Assembly (NCBI RefSeq): GCF_012272825.1
Contig: NZ_JAAWWS010000156.1
Span: 48,133-112,132, forward strand
DNA from: Wenzhouxiangella sp. XN79A
GTDB taxonomy: Bacteria > Pseudomonadota > Gammaproteobacteria > Xanthomonadales > Wenzhouxiangellaceae
DNA length: 64,000 nt
Direction of reading: 5' to 3'
Under the pieces are notes generated by a model. It did not search any database. It saw nothing but the letters and a program-made list of their open reading frames with translations, and was not told the DNA's origin. Below, piece after piece: positions 24,101 to 32,397 of the stretch (the stretch's first letter is position 1; each line of letters begins with the position of its first letter). The position numbers were made by a program, and so were the translations under genes.

Positions 24101-24940
24101 CGCCTCGTCGTCGACCCGTCGGACCAGGTCGAGATCGACCAGGCCGTCGAGCCCGTCGCGGGCGGTCCAGTCGATCCAGCCTTCGCCGGCCAGGACCAGG
24201 CCCGTACCGGCCTCCGGGTCGGCATCGATCTGCAATTCCGGGACGCGGGCATGGCCGTTCAGGCCGGTCAACCGGCCGTCGTCGAGGTCCAGCCGCAGCG
24301 CCACCCGGATCGGATCGCCGACCGCGCCGTCCGGACGGGCCAGCAGCTCCAGCGCGAGCCGGTTGCCATCGCGGGCCAGCGCGGCTTCCGGCACGTCCAG
24401 CGCCAGCGCCGGCAGCGCGCGTGGCTCGACCCGGATGCCGACCTCGCGCAGGGTCAGGTCGCCGGCGGTCAGGATCCGTTCCCAACCCCGCTCGATCCGG
24501 CCCTGCTCGAGCTGCCAGCTCCAGCGCCCGTCGGCGGCCTGGATCACGGCCACGTCCAGCCCCAGCGCAGCCAGGCCCAGCGTGTTGCGCGCCGGGCGAG
24601 CCAGGTTGTACAGGCGCAGCTGCAGCCGGGCCTGGTCGAGCTGCAGCAGCGGCGCCTCGGCCGAACCGATCTCCAGCCCGATCAACCGGATTTCCGGCGA
24701 CATGCGCGGCCAGCGCGCGCGCAGCTCGCGGATGCGGACCGGCTGGTCCAGCGCGTCGCTCAGCAGGCGCTCGACCAGCGGGCGCGAGACATCGGCATAC
24801 GGCGCCAGCAGCCGGCCGAGGCTGACCAGCGCCGCCGACACGATGATGATCACCGCCAGCGACTTCCAGAACACCCGCCGCAGCGCACGCAGGCGGCGGC
24901 GGGCCCGATCGCGGCGTTCCGACGAACGCGTCCGGCTCAA
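21167..24940 (-). CDS. yhdP: YhdP family AsmA-like protein
   Basis: 1257-residue envelope protein. A basic N-terminus is followed by one membrane anchor (FWKSLAVIIIVSAALVSLG, about 25-43), then a very long periplasmic region of repeated beta segments, ending in an AsmA-like C-terminal block (VDRTYDQTLIVQPGVGSTLPI onward). In E. coli, YhdP with TamB and YdbH moves phospholipids to the outer membrane. Length is nearly the same as E. coli YhdP (1266). It lies 13 bases downstream of rng. The upper strand opposite it is open for more than 1400 codons, an effect of high GC content. Confidence 0.93.
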   Translation of the reverse strand: MSRTRSSERRDRARRRLRALRRVFWKSLAVIIIVSAALVSLGRLLAPYADVSRPLVERLLSDALDQPVRIRELRARWPRMSPEIRLIGLEIGSAEAPLLQLDQARLQLRLYNLARPARNTLGLAALGLDVAVIQAADGRWSWQLEQGRIERGWERILTAGDLTLREVGIRVEPRALPALALDVPEAALARDGNRLALELLARPDGAVGDPIRVALRLDLDDGRLTGLNGHARVPELQIDADPEAGTGLVLAGEGWIDWTARDGLDGLVDLDLVRRVDDEAVERARLESALRGQGTRFEIGFELADPGTGEAWVARAALGTDRAHYAMAAEFVDLARLHAWVAPWRGRGLDVPSALGGTLHDFAFGAGAEGRPHAARGRIRALRAGFEAQSLDLELDELDFGLAGDALRLQPSGALALDWPTLFPEPVRFDRSDGALGWRPGRIEFDGLEIADAERVLRVDGGVLTDPSWTSGVMLDLLVDTPRLAAERPQRWLPLKGLPADVRRWLARALIAVERVEARTTLFGDPTTWKRSMAEGALNSRIRFEGLTLDYARGWPRGEDLHGRLEFLGPSMDGAVEAGRVAGVALRAPTVRIAHLPSAEIELDLASAPGAGAADLARLTRALPLAGAREALDAGRWSGPASAEAAVWLPMRGLRDWRLAGAVRFNGAALDWNTPRYRLDAIRGAIGFQRAGFGPARLEVERDGTPLSLDVRADFAPRFALHLAGRWPLDRALPDDAFGLDPQTLTGWLDRVSGTVPLAVEVLGGGAGSQGSGNLRVASDLVGLSLDLPAPMNKAAGAAWPFELVVPLGRADAPVRLDLVDRAEVLWSGSERIGVGLGSGAAELPASGRFDVDGELPVLDLGGWLGLAAPLLERGAAGAAAAARVDGRVALRIEDARLGRTSLGAMTLDLGREDDYWRLGVDGPAVAGRVRLPGGGSGIPAIVAEFQRVHWPRGPAVDEPPGRPSTLDPRRLPEIDLRIDDLRFGELELGRLTMNSHAAPDGLEIEQFATESEALALTGSGNWRSGEDGRPTAGGRFRFTADGLGRVLNEAGFDLALQRGQAVITLDGRWPGSPLDFTLQRFDGALDLVIGDGVIPEAQPGAGRLLGLVSLNSIPRRLRLDFTDVFAEGLTFDRVAGHFELADGEAVTDDLVIEAPAAIVRVRGRTDLVDRTYDQTLIVQPGVGSTLPIIGALTGGPIGAAAGAALQQLLDKPLRGISEVQYAVTGPWSDPSIVPISARGVEALPGEESPPDEGGGG

Positions 24941-24953
24941 ATCAGCGCCTCCG

Positions 24954-26441
24954 TCACAGCAGCACGACGTCGAATTGCTCCTGGCCGTACTGCTCCTCGG
25001 GCTGGAACCGGATGCTGGTGCCGAGCTGCTCGGTCAGTTCGGCGACGGTCCGGGTGTGGTCCTCGAGGATCTTGTCGACGACCTGGGGGGAGGCCATCAC
25101 CATCAGTCGGCCGGTTTCGAACTGGCGCACCGCGCGCAGGATCTCGCGGAAGATCTCCGAGCAGACGCTGTCGACCGATTTCTGCCAGCCGCGCCCGTTG
25201 CAGTGCGGACAGGGTTCGCACAGGCGGTGCTCCAGGCTTTCGGTGGTTCGCTTGCGTGTCATTTCGACCAGGCCCAGCGGCGAGATCTCCGACACCGAGG
25301 TCCGGGCCGGATCGCGGGCCAGCGCCTGCTGCAGCATGCGCAGCACCTGGCGCTTGTGCTCCTCGTCGGTCATGTCGATGAAATCGACGATGACGATGCC
25401 GCCGAGGTTGCGCAGCCTCAGCTGCCTGGCCAGCGCCTGGGCCGCCTCCATATTGGTCTTGAACACCGTCTCGTCGAAGTTGCGCACGCCGACGTAGCCG
25501 CCGGTGTTGACATCGACGGTGGTCATCGCCTCGGTCTGGTCGATCGTCAGGTGGCCACCGGACTTCAGCGGCACCTCGCGCTTCAGCGCCCGCTCGATCT
25601 CGTCCTCGACGCCGAACAGGTCGAACACCGGGCCGGTGCCGGCGTGGGCGTCGATCCGGTCGGCCCACTCGGCGACGAAGGTGGCCGCGAAGGCCTGCGC
25701 CTGGCGCAGCGTGGTCGGATCGTCGATGCGCACGCGGTCGATGCCGCCGTGCATCAGGTCGCGGATCGCGCGCAGCGGCAGCGACAGGTCCTCGTAGATG
25801 CAGTCGCCGGGCTTCGGCTGGTCCGACATCCGACGCTCCAGGTCCCGCCACAGCGTGCGCAGGTAGAACAGATCGCGCTCGAGCTCCTCGCGCCCGACGC
25901 CTTCTGCGTTGGTCCGGACGATCAGCCCGGTTTCGTCATCGGCGCCGAGCAGGTCCTCGACCAGCGCGCGCAGGCGCGAGCGCTCCTCTTCGTTGTCGAT
26001 GCGCAGCGAAACGCCGACCGAGCGCACGCCGGGCAGATAGACCAGAAATCGCGACGGCAGGCTCAGCTGGGTGGTCAGCCGCGCGCCCTTCGAGCCCATC
26101 GGATCCTTGACCACCTGGACCAGCACGTTCTGACCTTCGCGGATCAGCTCGCTGATCGGCGGCACGGTCGATTCGACCAGCTCGTCGTCCAGCGCGGCGC
26201 TGAGCTCCGGGCGCGGCCGGGCGATCTCGCCGGCGTGCAGGAACGCCGTCCGGCTCAGCCCGATGTTGACGAACGCCGCCTGCATGCCCGGCAGCACCCG
26301 CTCGACCTTGCCGAAGTAGATGTTGCCGACGTAGCTGATGTCGTCGGCGCGCTCGAGGTGGACTTCCTGCAGCAGCCCGTTCTCGACCAGCGCGACACGG
26401 CGCTCCGATGGGGTCACGTTGATCAGCAGTTCGTTGCTCAC
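24954..26441 (-). CDS. rng: Ribonuclease G
   Basis: 495-residue endoribonuclease of the RNase E/G family, which matures the 5' end of 16S rRNA and degrades mRNA. It has an N-terminal S1 domain (DISYVGNIYFGKVERVLPGMQAAFVNIG), a catalytic core with the metal-binding VDVNTGGYVG and VIVDFIDM segments, and the zinc-link CPHCNGRG. It lacks the long C-terminal scaffold of RNase E, so it is RNase G. Start is MSNELLINVTPSE. Gene order maf-rng-yhdP is conserved in gammaproteobacteria. Confidence 0.96.
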   Translation of the reverse strand: MSNELLINVTPSERRVALVENGLLQEVHLERADDISYVGNIYFGKVERVLPGMQAAFVNIGLSRTAFLHAGEIARPRPELSAALDDELVESTVPPISELIREGQNVLVQVVKDPMGSKGARLTTQLSLPSRFLVYLPGVRSVGVSLRIDNEEERSRLRALVEDLLGADDETGLIVRTNAEGVGREELERDLFYLRTLWRDLERRMSDQPKPGDCIYEDLSLPLRAIRDLMHGGIDRVRIDDPTTLRQAQAFAATFVAEWADRIDAHAGTGPVFDLFGVEDEIERALKREVPLKSGGHLTIDQTEAMTTVDVNTGGYVGVRNFDETVFKTNMEAAQALARQLRLRNLGGIVIVDFIDMTDEEHKRQVLRMLQQALARDPARTSVSEISPLGLVEMTRKRTTESLEHRLCEPCPHCNGRGWQKSVDSVCSEIFREILRAVRQFETGRLMVMASPQVVDKILEDHTRTVAELTEQLGTSIRFQPEEQYGQEQFDVVLL

Positions 26442-26543
26442 GGGGTTCGGGCTCGCGCGGGGTGGACGACGGACCGGACCGCCGATGCAGCGCGGACCCG
26501 GCCCGAAAGCATAGCATCCGGGGGGATCTGCACCCCTCCGGGC

Positions 26544-27128
26544 TCAGGCCGGGTCGAAGCCGGCGGCGCGCAGCAGTTCGGCGGTCTCGAACAGCGGCAG
26601 GCCGACCACCCCGGAATGACTGCCGTCGATGGTCCGGATCCAGGCCGCAGGCGCGCCCTGGATGCCGTAGGCGCCGGCCTTGTCCAGCGGGTCGCCGGAG
26701 GCCACGTAGCGGGCCATCCAGCCCTCGTCGAGCGCGGCGAACTCGACCGCGGTGACCGATTCGCGAACATCGATCCGGCCATCGGGGGCGCGCAGTGCCA
26801 CGGCCGAGTGAACGTGATGGGTGCGGCCGGCCAGAGCGCGCAGCATCCGCACGGCGTCCTCTGCGTCGCTCGGCTTGCCGAGTATCGAGCCGTCGAGCAC
26901 CACCGAGGTATCGGCACCGATCGTCCAGGCCGCGAGATCGAGCGCGGCCGCCTTCTCGCGCGCCATCCGCTGCACGTAGTGCGACGGCGATTCACCGTCG
27001 CGGACCGATTCATCGATATCGGCCGGCCGGACCTCGAAGCGCTCGATCAGCACGGCCAGCAGCTCGCGCCGGCGCGGCGAGCCGGAGGCCAGGACCAGGG
27101 TCGGGCTCGATTCCAGCGCGTCGTTCAT
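26544..27128 (-). CDS. Maf-like nucleotide pyrophosphatase
   Basis: 194-residue Maf/HAM1-fold protein. The N-terminal LVLASGSPRRRELL motif, the central AWTIGADTSVVLDG and the YGIQG segment are diagnostic. Members remove pyrophosphate from dTTP/UTP (YhdE type) or m7GTP (YceF type). The position next to rng favours the YhdE (dTTP/UTP) subgroup, but this is inferred from context. It starts 4 bases after the rlmH stop region in the same operon. Confidence 0.93.
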   Translation of the reverse strand: MNDALESSPTLVLASGSPRRRELLAVLIERFEVRPADIDESVRDGESPSHYVQRMAREKAAALDLAAWTIGADTSVVLDGSILGKPSDAEDAVRMLRALAGRTHHVHSAVALRAPDGRIDVRESVTAVEFAALDEGWMARYVASGDPLDKAGAYGIQGAPAAWIRTIDGSHSGVVGLPLFETAELLRAAGFDPA

Positions 27129-27132
27129 GGAT

Positions 27133-27591
27133 TCACTTGTGATAGGGGTGACCGGTGGTCACCGTCCAGGCCCGGTAGAGCTGTTCGGCCAGCAGCACCC
27201 GGACGAGCATGTGCGGCAGCGTCAGCGGCCCCAGCGACCAGCGCTGCTCGGCGGCGGCCAGCACGGCGTCATCCAGCCCGTTCGCACCGCCGACCAGCAG
27301 CGCGACCGTCCGGCCGTCCATCTGCCAGTTCTCCAGCCGCTCGGCCACGTCCTCGGTGCGCCACGGCGTGCCGCGGCCATCGAGCGCGATGACGCGGGCG
27401 CCGTCGGGGATCTTCGCCAGCAGCTTTCCGCCCTCGTCGCGGCGCACGTCGGCCGGCGAAGAGCCGCGCCCGGCGTCGAGTTCGACCAGGTCCAGGTCCA
27501 GGTGGGGCGGCAGGCGCTTGCGGTATTCGCCGAAGCCCTCGGCGATCCAGCCGGGCATCTTCCGCCCGATCGCGATCAGGGCCAGCCGCAC
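27133..27591 (-). CDS. rlmH: 23S rRNA (pseudouridine1915-N3)-methyltransferase
   Basis: 152-residue SPOUT-class enzyme that methylates pseudouridine 1915 in helix 69 of 23S rRNA on the assembled 70S ribosome. The SAM-binding knot segments are visible: VALLVGGANGLDDAVL near residue 98 and the C-terminal LLAEQLYRAWTVTTGHPYHK. Length is within three residues of E. coli RlmH (155). It lies 10 bases after rsfS. Confidence 0.97.
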   Translation of the reverse strand: MRLALIAIGRKMPGWIAEGFGEYRKRLPPHLDLDLVELDAGRGSSPADVRRDEGGKLLAKIPDGARVIALDGRGTPWRTEDVAERLENWQMDGRTVALLVGGANGLDDAVLAAAEQRWSLGPLTLPHMLVRVLLAEQLYRAWTVTTGHPYHK

Positions 27592-27601
27592 GACGGTCGG
27601 A

Positions 27602-28027
27602 CTACAGCGACTGGGCGGGCGGCGCGGCCGAGCGCTCGCGGGTCGAGGCGTCCCAGAGCTTCTCGAGGTTGTAGAAGGCCCGGGTCTGCGGGAGCATCAG
27701 GTGAACGACCACGTCGGCCAGGTCGACCAGCACCCACTCGCCGCCCTGCTCGCCCTCCACGCCCAGCGGCGGCGGCAGGCCCAGCGACTTCAGCTTCATG
27801 GTCAGGCGATCGGCCATGGCCTTGACCTGGCGGCTCGAGGTGCCGCTGGCCAGGATCATGTAGTCGGCGAAGGTATTGCGTTCGCGCAGGTCGAACACCT
27901 GGAGGTCCTGCGCCTTGGCGTCTTCCAGCACGGCGACGGCAAGATCGCGCAGGCGCTGGACGGATTCGGCATTGTCGGAGGGGTTCAAGAGGTCGGACCG
28001 TCTCGCTTCATCGAAAGAGGATGCCAT
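27602..28027 (-). CDS. rsfS: Ribosome silencing factor RsfS
   Basis: 141-residue RsfS/Iojap protein that binds L14 on the large subunit and blocks subunit joining when nutrients are scarce. The core KAQDLQVFDLRERNTFADYMILASG, with the NTFADYMIIASG-type motif, is clear. The C-terminal extension after VLDASTRERS is species-specific. In many gammaproteobacteria nadD lies just upstream; here a subtilase gene takes that place. Confidence 0.95.
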   Translation of the reverse strand: MASSFDEARRSDLLNPSDNAESVQRLRDLAVAVLEDAKAQDLQVFDLRERNTFADYMILASGTSSRQVKAMADRLTMKLKSLGLPPPLGVEGEQGGEWVLVDLADVVVHLMLPQTRAFYNLEKLWDASTRERSAAPPAQSL

Positions 28028-28126
28028 TGTACGCCCGTCGACCCCTGCGCGCGACCACCCGCAGAATCGCGTACCGAGGCGCCGGAAGGCCGGCGCCGCA
28101 GAATGGAAACGACGCGCACTGCCCGG

Positions 28127-31100
28127 TCAGTTCGGGCAGCTGCCGACGTTGGACAGGCGGGTCAGCGTCCGTTCGGTCGCGTAACTGGTGTTGATCGGCG
28201 GACCGATCTCGAACTCGATCGACTCGTTGGCGCTGGTCAGACCGTCGAAGGAGCGCGAGACCGTTCCGACCGGACTGTTCGTGATCGGCCCCTCCTCGCA
28301 GTAGATGCACCAGCCGCGGTACTCGAGCAGCTCGAGCACCTTGACGTCGCCGCCCGGCTCGCTGACACCGAGCACACCGCTGGCCAGCAACCAGCGCGGC
28401 TCGCCGACCGCGTCGAAGTAGTAGCGCACCCAGGCCTCGGTGGTGGCGGTGTAGAGCAGCGTCACGCCGCCTTCGGTCACGCCCTGCGGGAACCAGTGGC
28501 CGAGCAGCTGCTGGGTCTGCCCGTCGATCTCGGGGCAGTTCAGGCCGTGGTCGGGGGTGAAGATCTCCGATCCGTGGTAGCCGTTCAGGCGCCAGTCGAA
28601 GATCAGCTCGGTCTCGCTGAGCGCGGTCAGCTGGATCTCGCCGACCACGTCGACCGTCTGGCGCAGGCCGTTGCTGGTCACCCGGAAGATCGGCTGGCGG
28701 AAGTACGAGCTGTCGGCCTGCGGCGACACGCTGTTGGAGATATAGAACGCAGCCCCGCCGTCCTCGTCGTAGGTGTACCAGGTCACGAAGGCGTTGTTGC
28801 CGGCCACCTGGTACTCGATGCCCTGGTTGATCAGCCGGTCGCGCGGGCTCCACAGGCCGCGCTGGGGCGGGATGCCCTCGTCCTCGGTCACCTCGGCGGT
28901 GACCGTGACCGAGGCCTCGGCGTTGGCGCCGTTGTCCATGACCAGGAAATACAAGCCGGACGGGATGGTGGAGGCAGCGCCCGATGGCGTGACGCTGGCC
29001 GTCCAGATGCCGCCCGACACGCTGCCTGTGGTCACGAACTCGCCCAGCGTCGGCAGCGGCGGCGGCGTGATCGACGGCCCGCCCGGCGGTCCGAAGTTCG
29101 CGTAATCGAATCTGCGGATCTCCAGCGACTCGATCGGCCCGTCCACGGTGATGTCGAGCCGTGTTGCAGTCGGCGGCACGGCGATGCCCGACGTCGCGTG
29201 GACCGTCTGCGGCGGAATGACCAGCGGATAGGCCTGGCCTTCGAACAGCGCCACGCCCTCGGGCTCATTGTCCGCGGTCCGATCCACGGTCACCGGGATC
29301 ACGCCGACATTGGCCGTGAAGTCCGGCGACGAGGCGATGCCGACCGCGCCGATCCAGCGCTCGGTGCGGCGCATCGCCGGCTGGTCCCAGTAGACCGGCA
29401 GCGTCAGCGTTCCCCCCGGGTGCACCGCCGGACCGGATACGACCAGGCTCGGGTCGAGGTCCTCGCTGAGCACCGCGAACTCGAACGGCACGTTGTCGGT
29501 CGCGCCCGGAGAAGACGCCAGCCAGTTCTGGACCACGATCCAGTAGGTGCCCGGCAGGGGCGTCTCGATCTGGCATTTCTCGAGGTCGCTCGGCGTGGTG
29601 GATTCGCAGAGCAGTTCGCTCGGTTCCGGGTTGCCGTCGCCGTCGGCGTCGCGGCCGACGAACAGGTCGATGTCCTGCGAACCGGAAATGAAGGTCTCGA
29701 CGTGCAGCAGCAGCGCATCGGCCGGCACGTCGACCAGCTCGACGGCCACGCCGGGTCCGCCGTCGAACGGATCCTGGTTGGACGTATCCTGCGACAGACC
29801 GACCACCCGCGATTCGGGCAGCGTCAGCGCGCTGGTTCGGTACAGCGCTTCGGACACCGCGCCGAGCTGTTCGATGACCAGCTCGCCGCGGCCGCGGTTG
29901 GTCTCGGTGGTGTAGTCCTGCTGGCCCGGCAGCACGCCGGCCGAGATGAACGCGCCGACCGGCAGCCGCTGCTGGCTCCAGACATCCCCGCCCGAGGTCA
30001 GCACGACCGCGCCGCTGGCCCAGGTACCGATCTCGGTGTCGCCCGGCGAGACGGTCACGGTCAGCGTCTGCGACTGGCCCGCGCTGAGCGTGAAGTCCGA
30101 CGGTGACACGTCGATGTCCAGTGGGCCCTCGGTCGTCACGCTCCAGACGCCATCGCCGAGTGCGCGCACGGTCCGGGTGAACACGCAGTTGCCGGCGCAG
30201 CCGTCACTGGCGATGCCCGGCAGGTTCAGCTGGCCGGGATCACCGCCCAGCGAGGGATTGGCGTCCTCGAACTCCTGGATGCTGACCGGCAGGTACAGGC
30301 CGATGTTCGAGGCCCGGTCGACCCGGACCCCACCGGCGCCGCGCTCGATGGTGCTGGCCGGCGAGCCGTCGTCCAGCGTCACGGCCTCGGGGTCGGCGGT
30401 CGTCATCAGCGCAGAAAAGACCTGATCCGGCCCCCAGTCCGGGTGCGAGCGGCGCAGCAACAGCGCGGCTCCGGCCACGTGCGGCGACGACATCGAGGTG
30501 CCGGTCAGGAACGCGATGGAGTTCGTACCGTCCGCGCCGGCGGCGATGATATCGGTGCCCGGCGCGGTAATGTTCGGTTTCATGACGTTCGGTGCGCCGA
30601 TCGACGGCCCGCGCGAACTGCTGGTGTTCAGTCGGCCGCCGAACTCGCCGCTCTCGACGCGCTGGGTACCGGTCAGTCGGCCCTGGTGCGCGCTGCCGCC
30701 GTCGAGCCAGCTGCGGATGCGATCGCCGGCCTCGTCGCCGAGGTGCATCGCCGGCAGGCAGTGGCGATCGCTGTTGACGCTTTCGCCCTCGGCATCGGTG
30801 TTGGCCAGGATCATTCCACCGGCGCCGGCGGCCAGCACGTTGCGGCCCTTTTCGATCCGCCCGTAGGTACCGCGGTCGCAGACCACGATCTCACCGTTGA
30901 AGGTGCCCGGCGCGAACGGATTGGTCGCGCCGCTGTTGTCGGCGCAGGTCGGGCCGAGTTCGGCCGTTCCGGTGCCGCACAAGGCGTTGCCGAAGTCGCC
31001 GGCGTAGACGATCGGGCGGATGTCGGTGCCGCCGGAAATGCCCGGGCCGGTCAGGGCGCCGAGCACGAAATTGCCGCCGGAGGCGTCGAACAGCCGGTTG

Positions 31101-32329
31101 GCGAGCACCCGGTCGTGGGTTGCGTTGGCCACCGCGAAGGCCCACGGCGCGTTGGCCGGCGTGCCGACGGTCCCTTCGCCCGGTCCGGAGTTGCCGGCCG
31201 AAGTGACCGCCACCACCCCGGCGGCACGCAGATTGAGGAAGATTTCCTGCGAGGTCGTGAACGACTGGCCGATGCCGGCCCAGGGGTCGGTCGGCGACCC
31301 GCCGATCGAATAGTTCAGCGCATCGACCTCATCGGTGATCGCCTGCTCCAGCGCCGCGGAGGTGTCGCTGCCGAAGCACACGAACGTGCCTTCGTCCGGG
31401 TCGTCCACGCAGGCCTTGTAGGAAATGATGCTGGCTTCCGGCGCTACGCCGGAGGTCGAGAAGAAGATCGGAATGTCCTCGCCGCCCGAGCCGAAGTTGA
31501 GCGTGAACGACCACGGCAGGCCGGCGGCGGTGCTGGCCACGTGCGACCCGTGCACGTCCGGATCCTTGCCGTCGGTGCCTTCGTCGGTGAAATCCCAGAC
31601 ACCGATCAGCTTGTCGTTGCACGGCACGTTCGGCTGATCGCACAGGCCGTAGAACTGCCCGCGCGGATTCTCGATCGTCGGCGTACCGGGCCGCGACGGG
31701 TCGAAGAAGGTCGATTCCCAGTTGATGCCGGTGTCGACCACGCCGATCACGGTGCCCTCGCCCCGGTTCGGCGCAACGATGTCGCCCTGGCCGGTCCAGT
31801 ACCGGTCGGCGCCCATCCATTCCGGTCCGTTGTCGGTGAGCGGATAGTGGATGAACTCCGGCTCGACCGAGCGCACGCCCGGCAGCTCGGCCAGCGCGCG
31901 GGCCTCGGCCAGCGTCAGCTCGACGGCGAAGCCGTTGAGCACGTGACGATAGACGTGCTTCGGTTTGATCGCGCGGCCCAGGGTGGCCTCGGCGCGCGTC
32001 AGCAGCTCGGCGCGCGCGCGGTCCAGGTGGGTGACGTAGTCGACCACGGCCGGCACGTCGGTGTCGAGCTTCGGCGCGCCGGTGACTTCGGGCGCGGTCG
32101 GCGCGAAGCGCTTGGCCGTCTTGCGGCCCTGGTCATCGAAGGTGTCGATGGTGCCGCCGCGGAAGGTCGGGGTCGGCGCCGAGTCGAGTCGGACGATGAA
32201 GGTGCCGGCCTCGAGACCCTTGGCGACCTCGGGTCGCAGGTCGCTCTTCGCGCCGGCGACCGTCCCCCCGACGGTCAGCGCGAGCGCGGCGGCAGCAAGA
32301 AGAAGGCTTCGGATTCGAGAATGATTCAT
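28127..32329 (-). CDS. Secreted subtilisin-like serine protease (S8)
   Basis: 1400-residue extracellular or periplasmic protease. Layout: signal peptide (about 1-27), inhibitor I9-like propeptide (about 42-162, TFIVRLDSAP to SVEPEFI), catalytic domain with D199 (VVDTG), H260 (DVHGSH), oxyanion N380 (TSAGNSG) and S612 (GTSMSSPHVAG). A PA domain is inserted at about 425-555. A long beta-rich C-terminal region follows, including a pre-peptidase-like segment (DIDLFVGRDADGDG) and a tail with cysteines. Start is MNHSRIRSLLL, which opens the signal peptide. Substrate is unknown. Confidence 0.93.
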   Translation of the reverse strand: MNHSRIRSLLLAAAALALTVGGTVAGAKSDLRPEVAKGLEAGTFIVRLDSAPTPTFRGGTIDTFDDQGRKTAKRFAPTAPEVTGAPKLDTDVPAVVDYVTHLDRARAELLTRAEATLGRAIKPKHVYRHVLNGFAVELTLAEARALAELPGVRSVEPEFIHYPLTDNGPEWMGADRYWTGQGDIVAPNRGEGTVIGVVDTGINWESTFFDPSRPGTPTIENPRGQFYGLCDQPNVPCNDKLIGVWDFTDEGTDGKDPDVHGSHVASTAAGLPWSFTLNFGSGGEDIPIFFSTSGVAPEASIISYKACVDDPDEGTFVCFGSDTSAALEQAITDEVDALNYSIGGSPTDPWAGIGQSFTTSQEIFLNLRAAGVVAVTSAGNSGPGEGTVGTPANAPWAFAVANATHDRVLANRLFDASGGNFVLGALTGPGISGGTDIRPIVYAGDFGNALCGTGTAELGPTCADNSGATNPFAPGTFNGEIVVCDRGTYGRIEKGRNVLAAGAGGMILANTDAEGESVNSDRHCLPAMHLGDEAGDRIRSWLDGGSAHQGRLTGTQRVESGEFGGRLNTSSSRGPSIGAPNVMKPNITAPGTDIIAAGADGTNSIAFLTGTSMSSPHVAGAALLLRRSHPDWGPDQVFSALMTTADPEAVTLDDGSPASTIERGAGGVRVDRASNIGLYLPVSIQEFEDANPSLGGDPGQLNLPGIASDGCAGNCVFTRTVRALGDGVWSVTTEGPLDIDVSPSDFTLSAGQSQTLTVTVSPGDTEIGTWASGAVVLTSGGDVWSQQRLPVGAFISAGVLPGQQDYTTETNRGRGELVIEQLGAVSEALYRTSALTLPESRVVGLSQDTSNQDPFDGGPGVAVELVDVPADALLLHVETFISGSQDIDLFVGRDADGDGNPEPSELLCESTTPSDLEKCQIETPLPGTYWIVVQNWLASSPGATDNVPFEFAVLSEDLDPSLVVSGPAVHPGGTLTLPVYWDQPAMRRTERWIGAVGIASSPDFTANVGVIPVTVDRTADNEPEGVALFEGQAYPLVIPPQTVHATSGIAVPPTATRLDITVDGPIESLEIRRFDYANFGPPGGPSITPPPLPTLGEFVTTGSVSGGIWTASVTPSGAASTIPSGLYFLVMDNGANAEASVTVTAEVTEDEGIPPQRGLWSPRDRLINQGIEYQVAGNNAFVTWYTYDEDGGAAFYISNSVSPQADSSYFRQPIFRVTSNGLRQTVDVVGEIQLTALSETELIFDWRLNGYHGSEIFTPDHGLNCPEIDGQTQQLLGHWFPQGVTEGGVTLLYTATTEAWVRYYFDAVGEPRWLLASGVLGVSEPGGDVKVLELLEYRGWCIYCEEGPITNSPVGTVSRSFDGLTSANESIEFEIGPPINTSYATERTLTRLSNVGSCPN

Positions 32330-32397
32330 GGATGGATCTGCTCCAGTTGTGATTGCCAACGCGGCCCCGCCCCCGGGGCCATGAAACGAACACGAAC

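Noticed and set aside
21086-25381. Upper-strand open frame of about 1430 codons opposite yhdP
   Set aside because: It reads as proline-, arginine- and glutamine-rich low-information sequence, while the lower strand encodes a recognisable YhdP with membrane anchor. Long antisense frames are expected at this GC content. The same applies to 4235-6676, 23982-27392, 27209-30106, 30443-32458 and 57802-60501.
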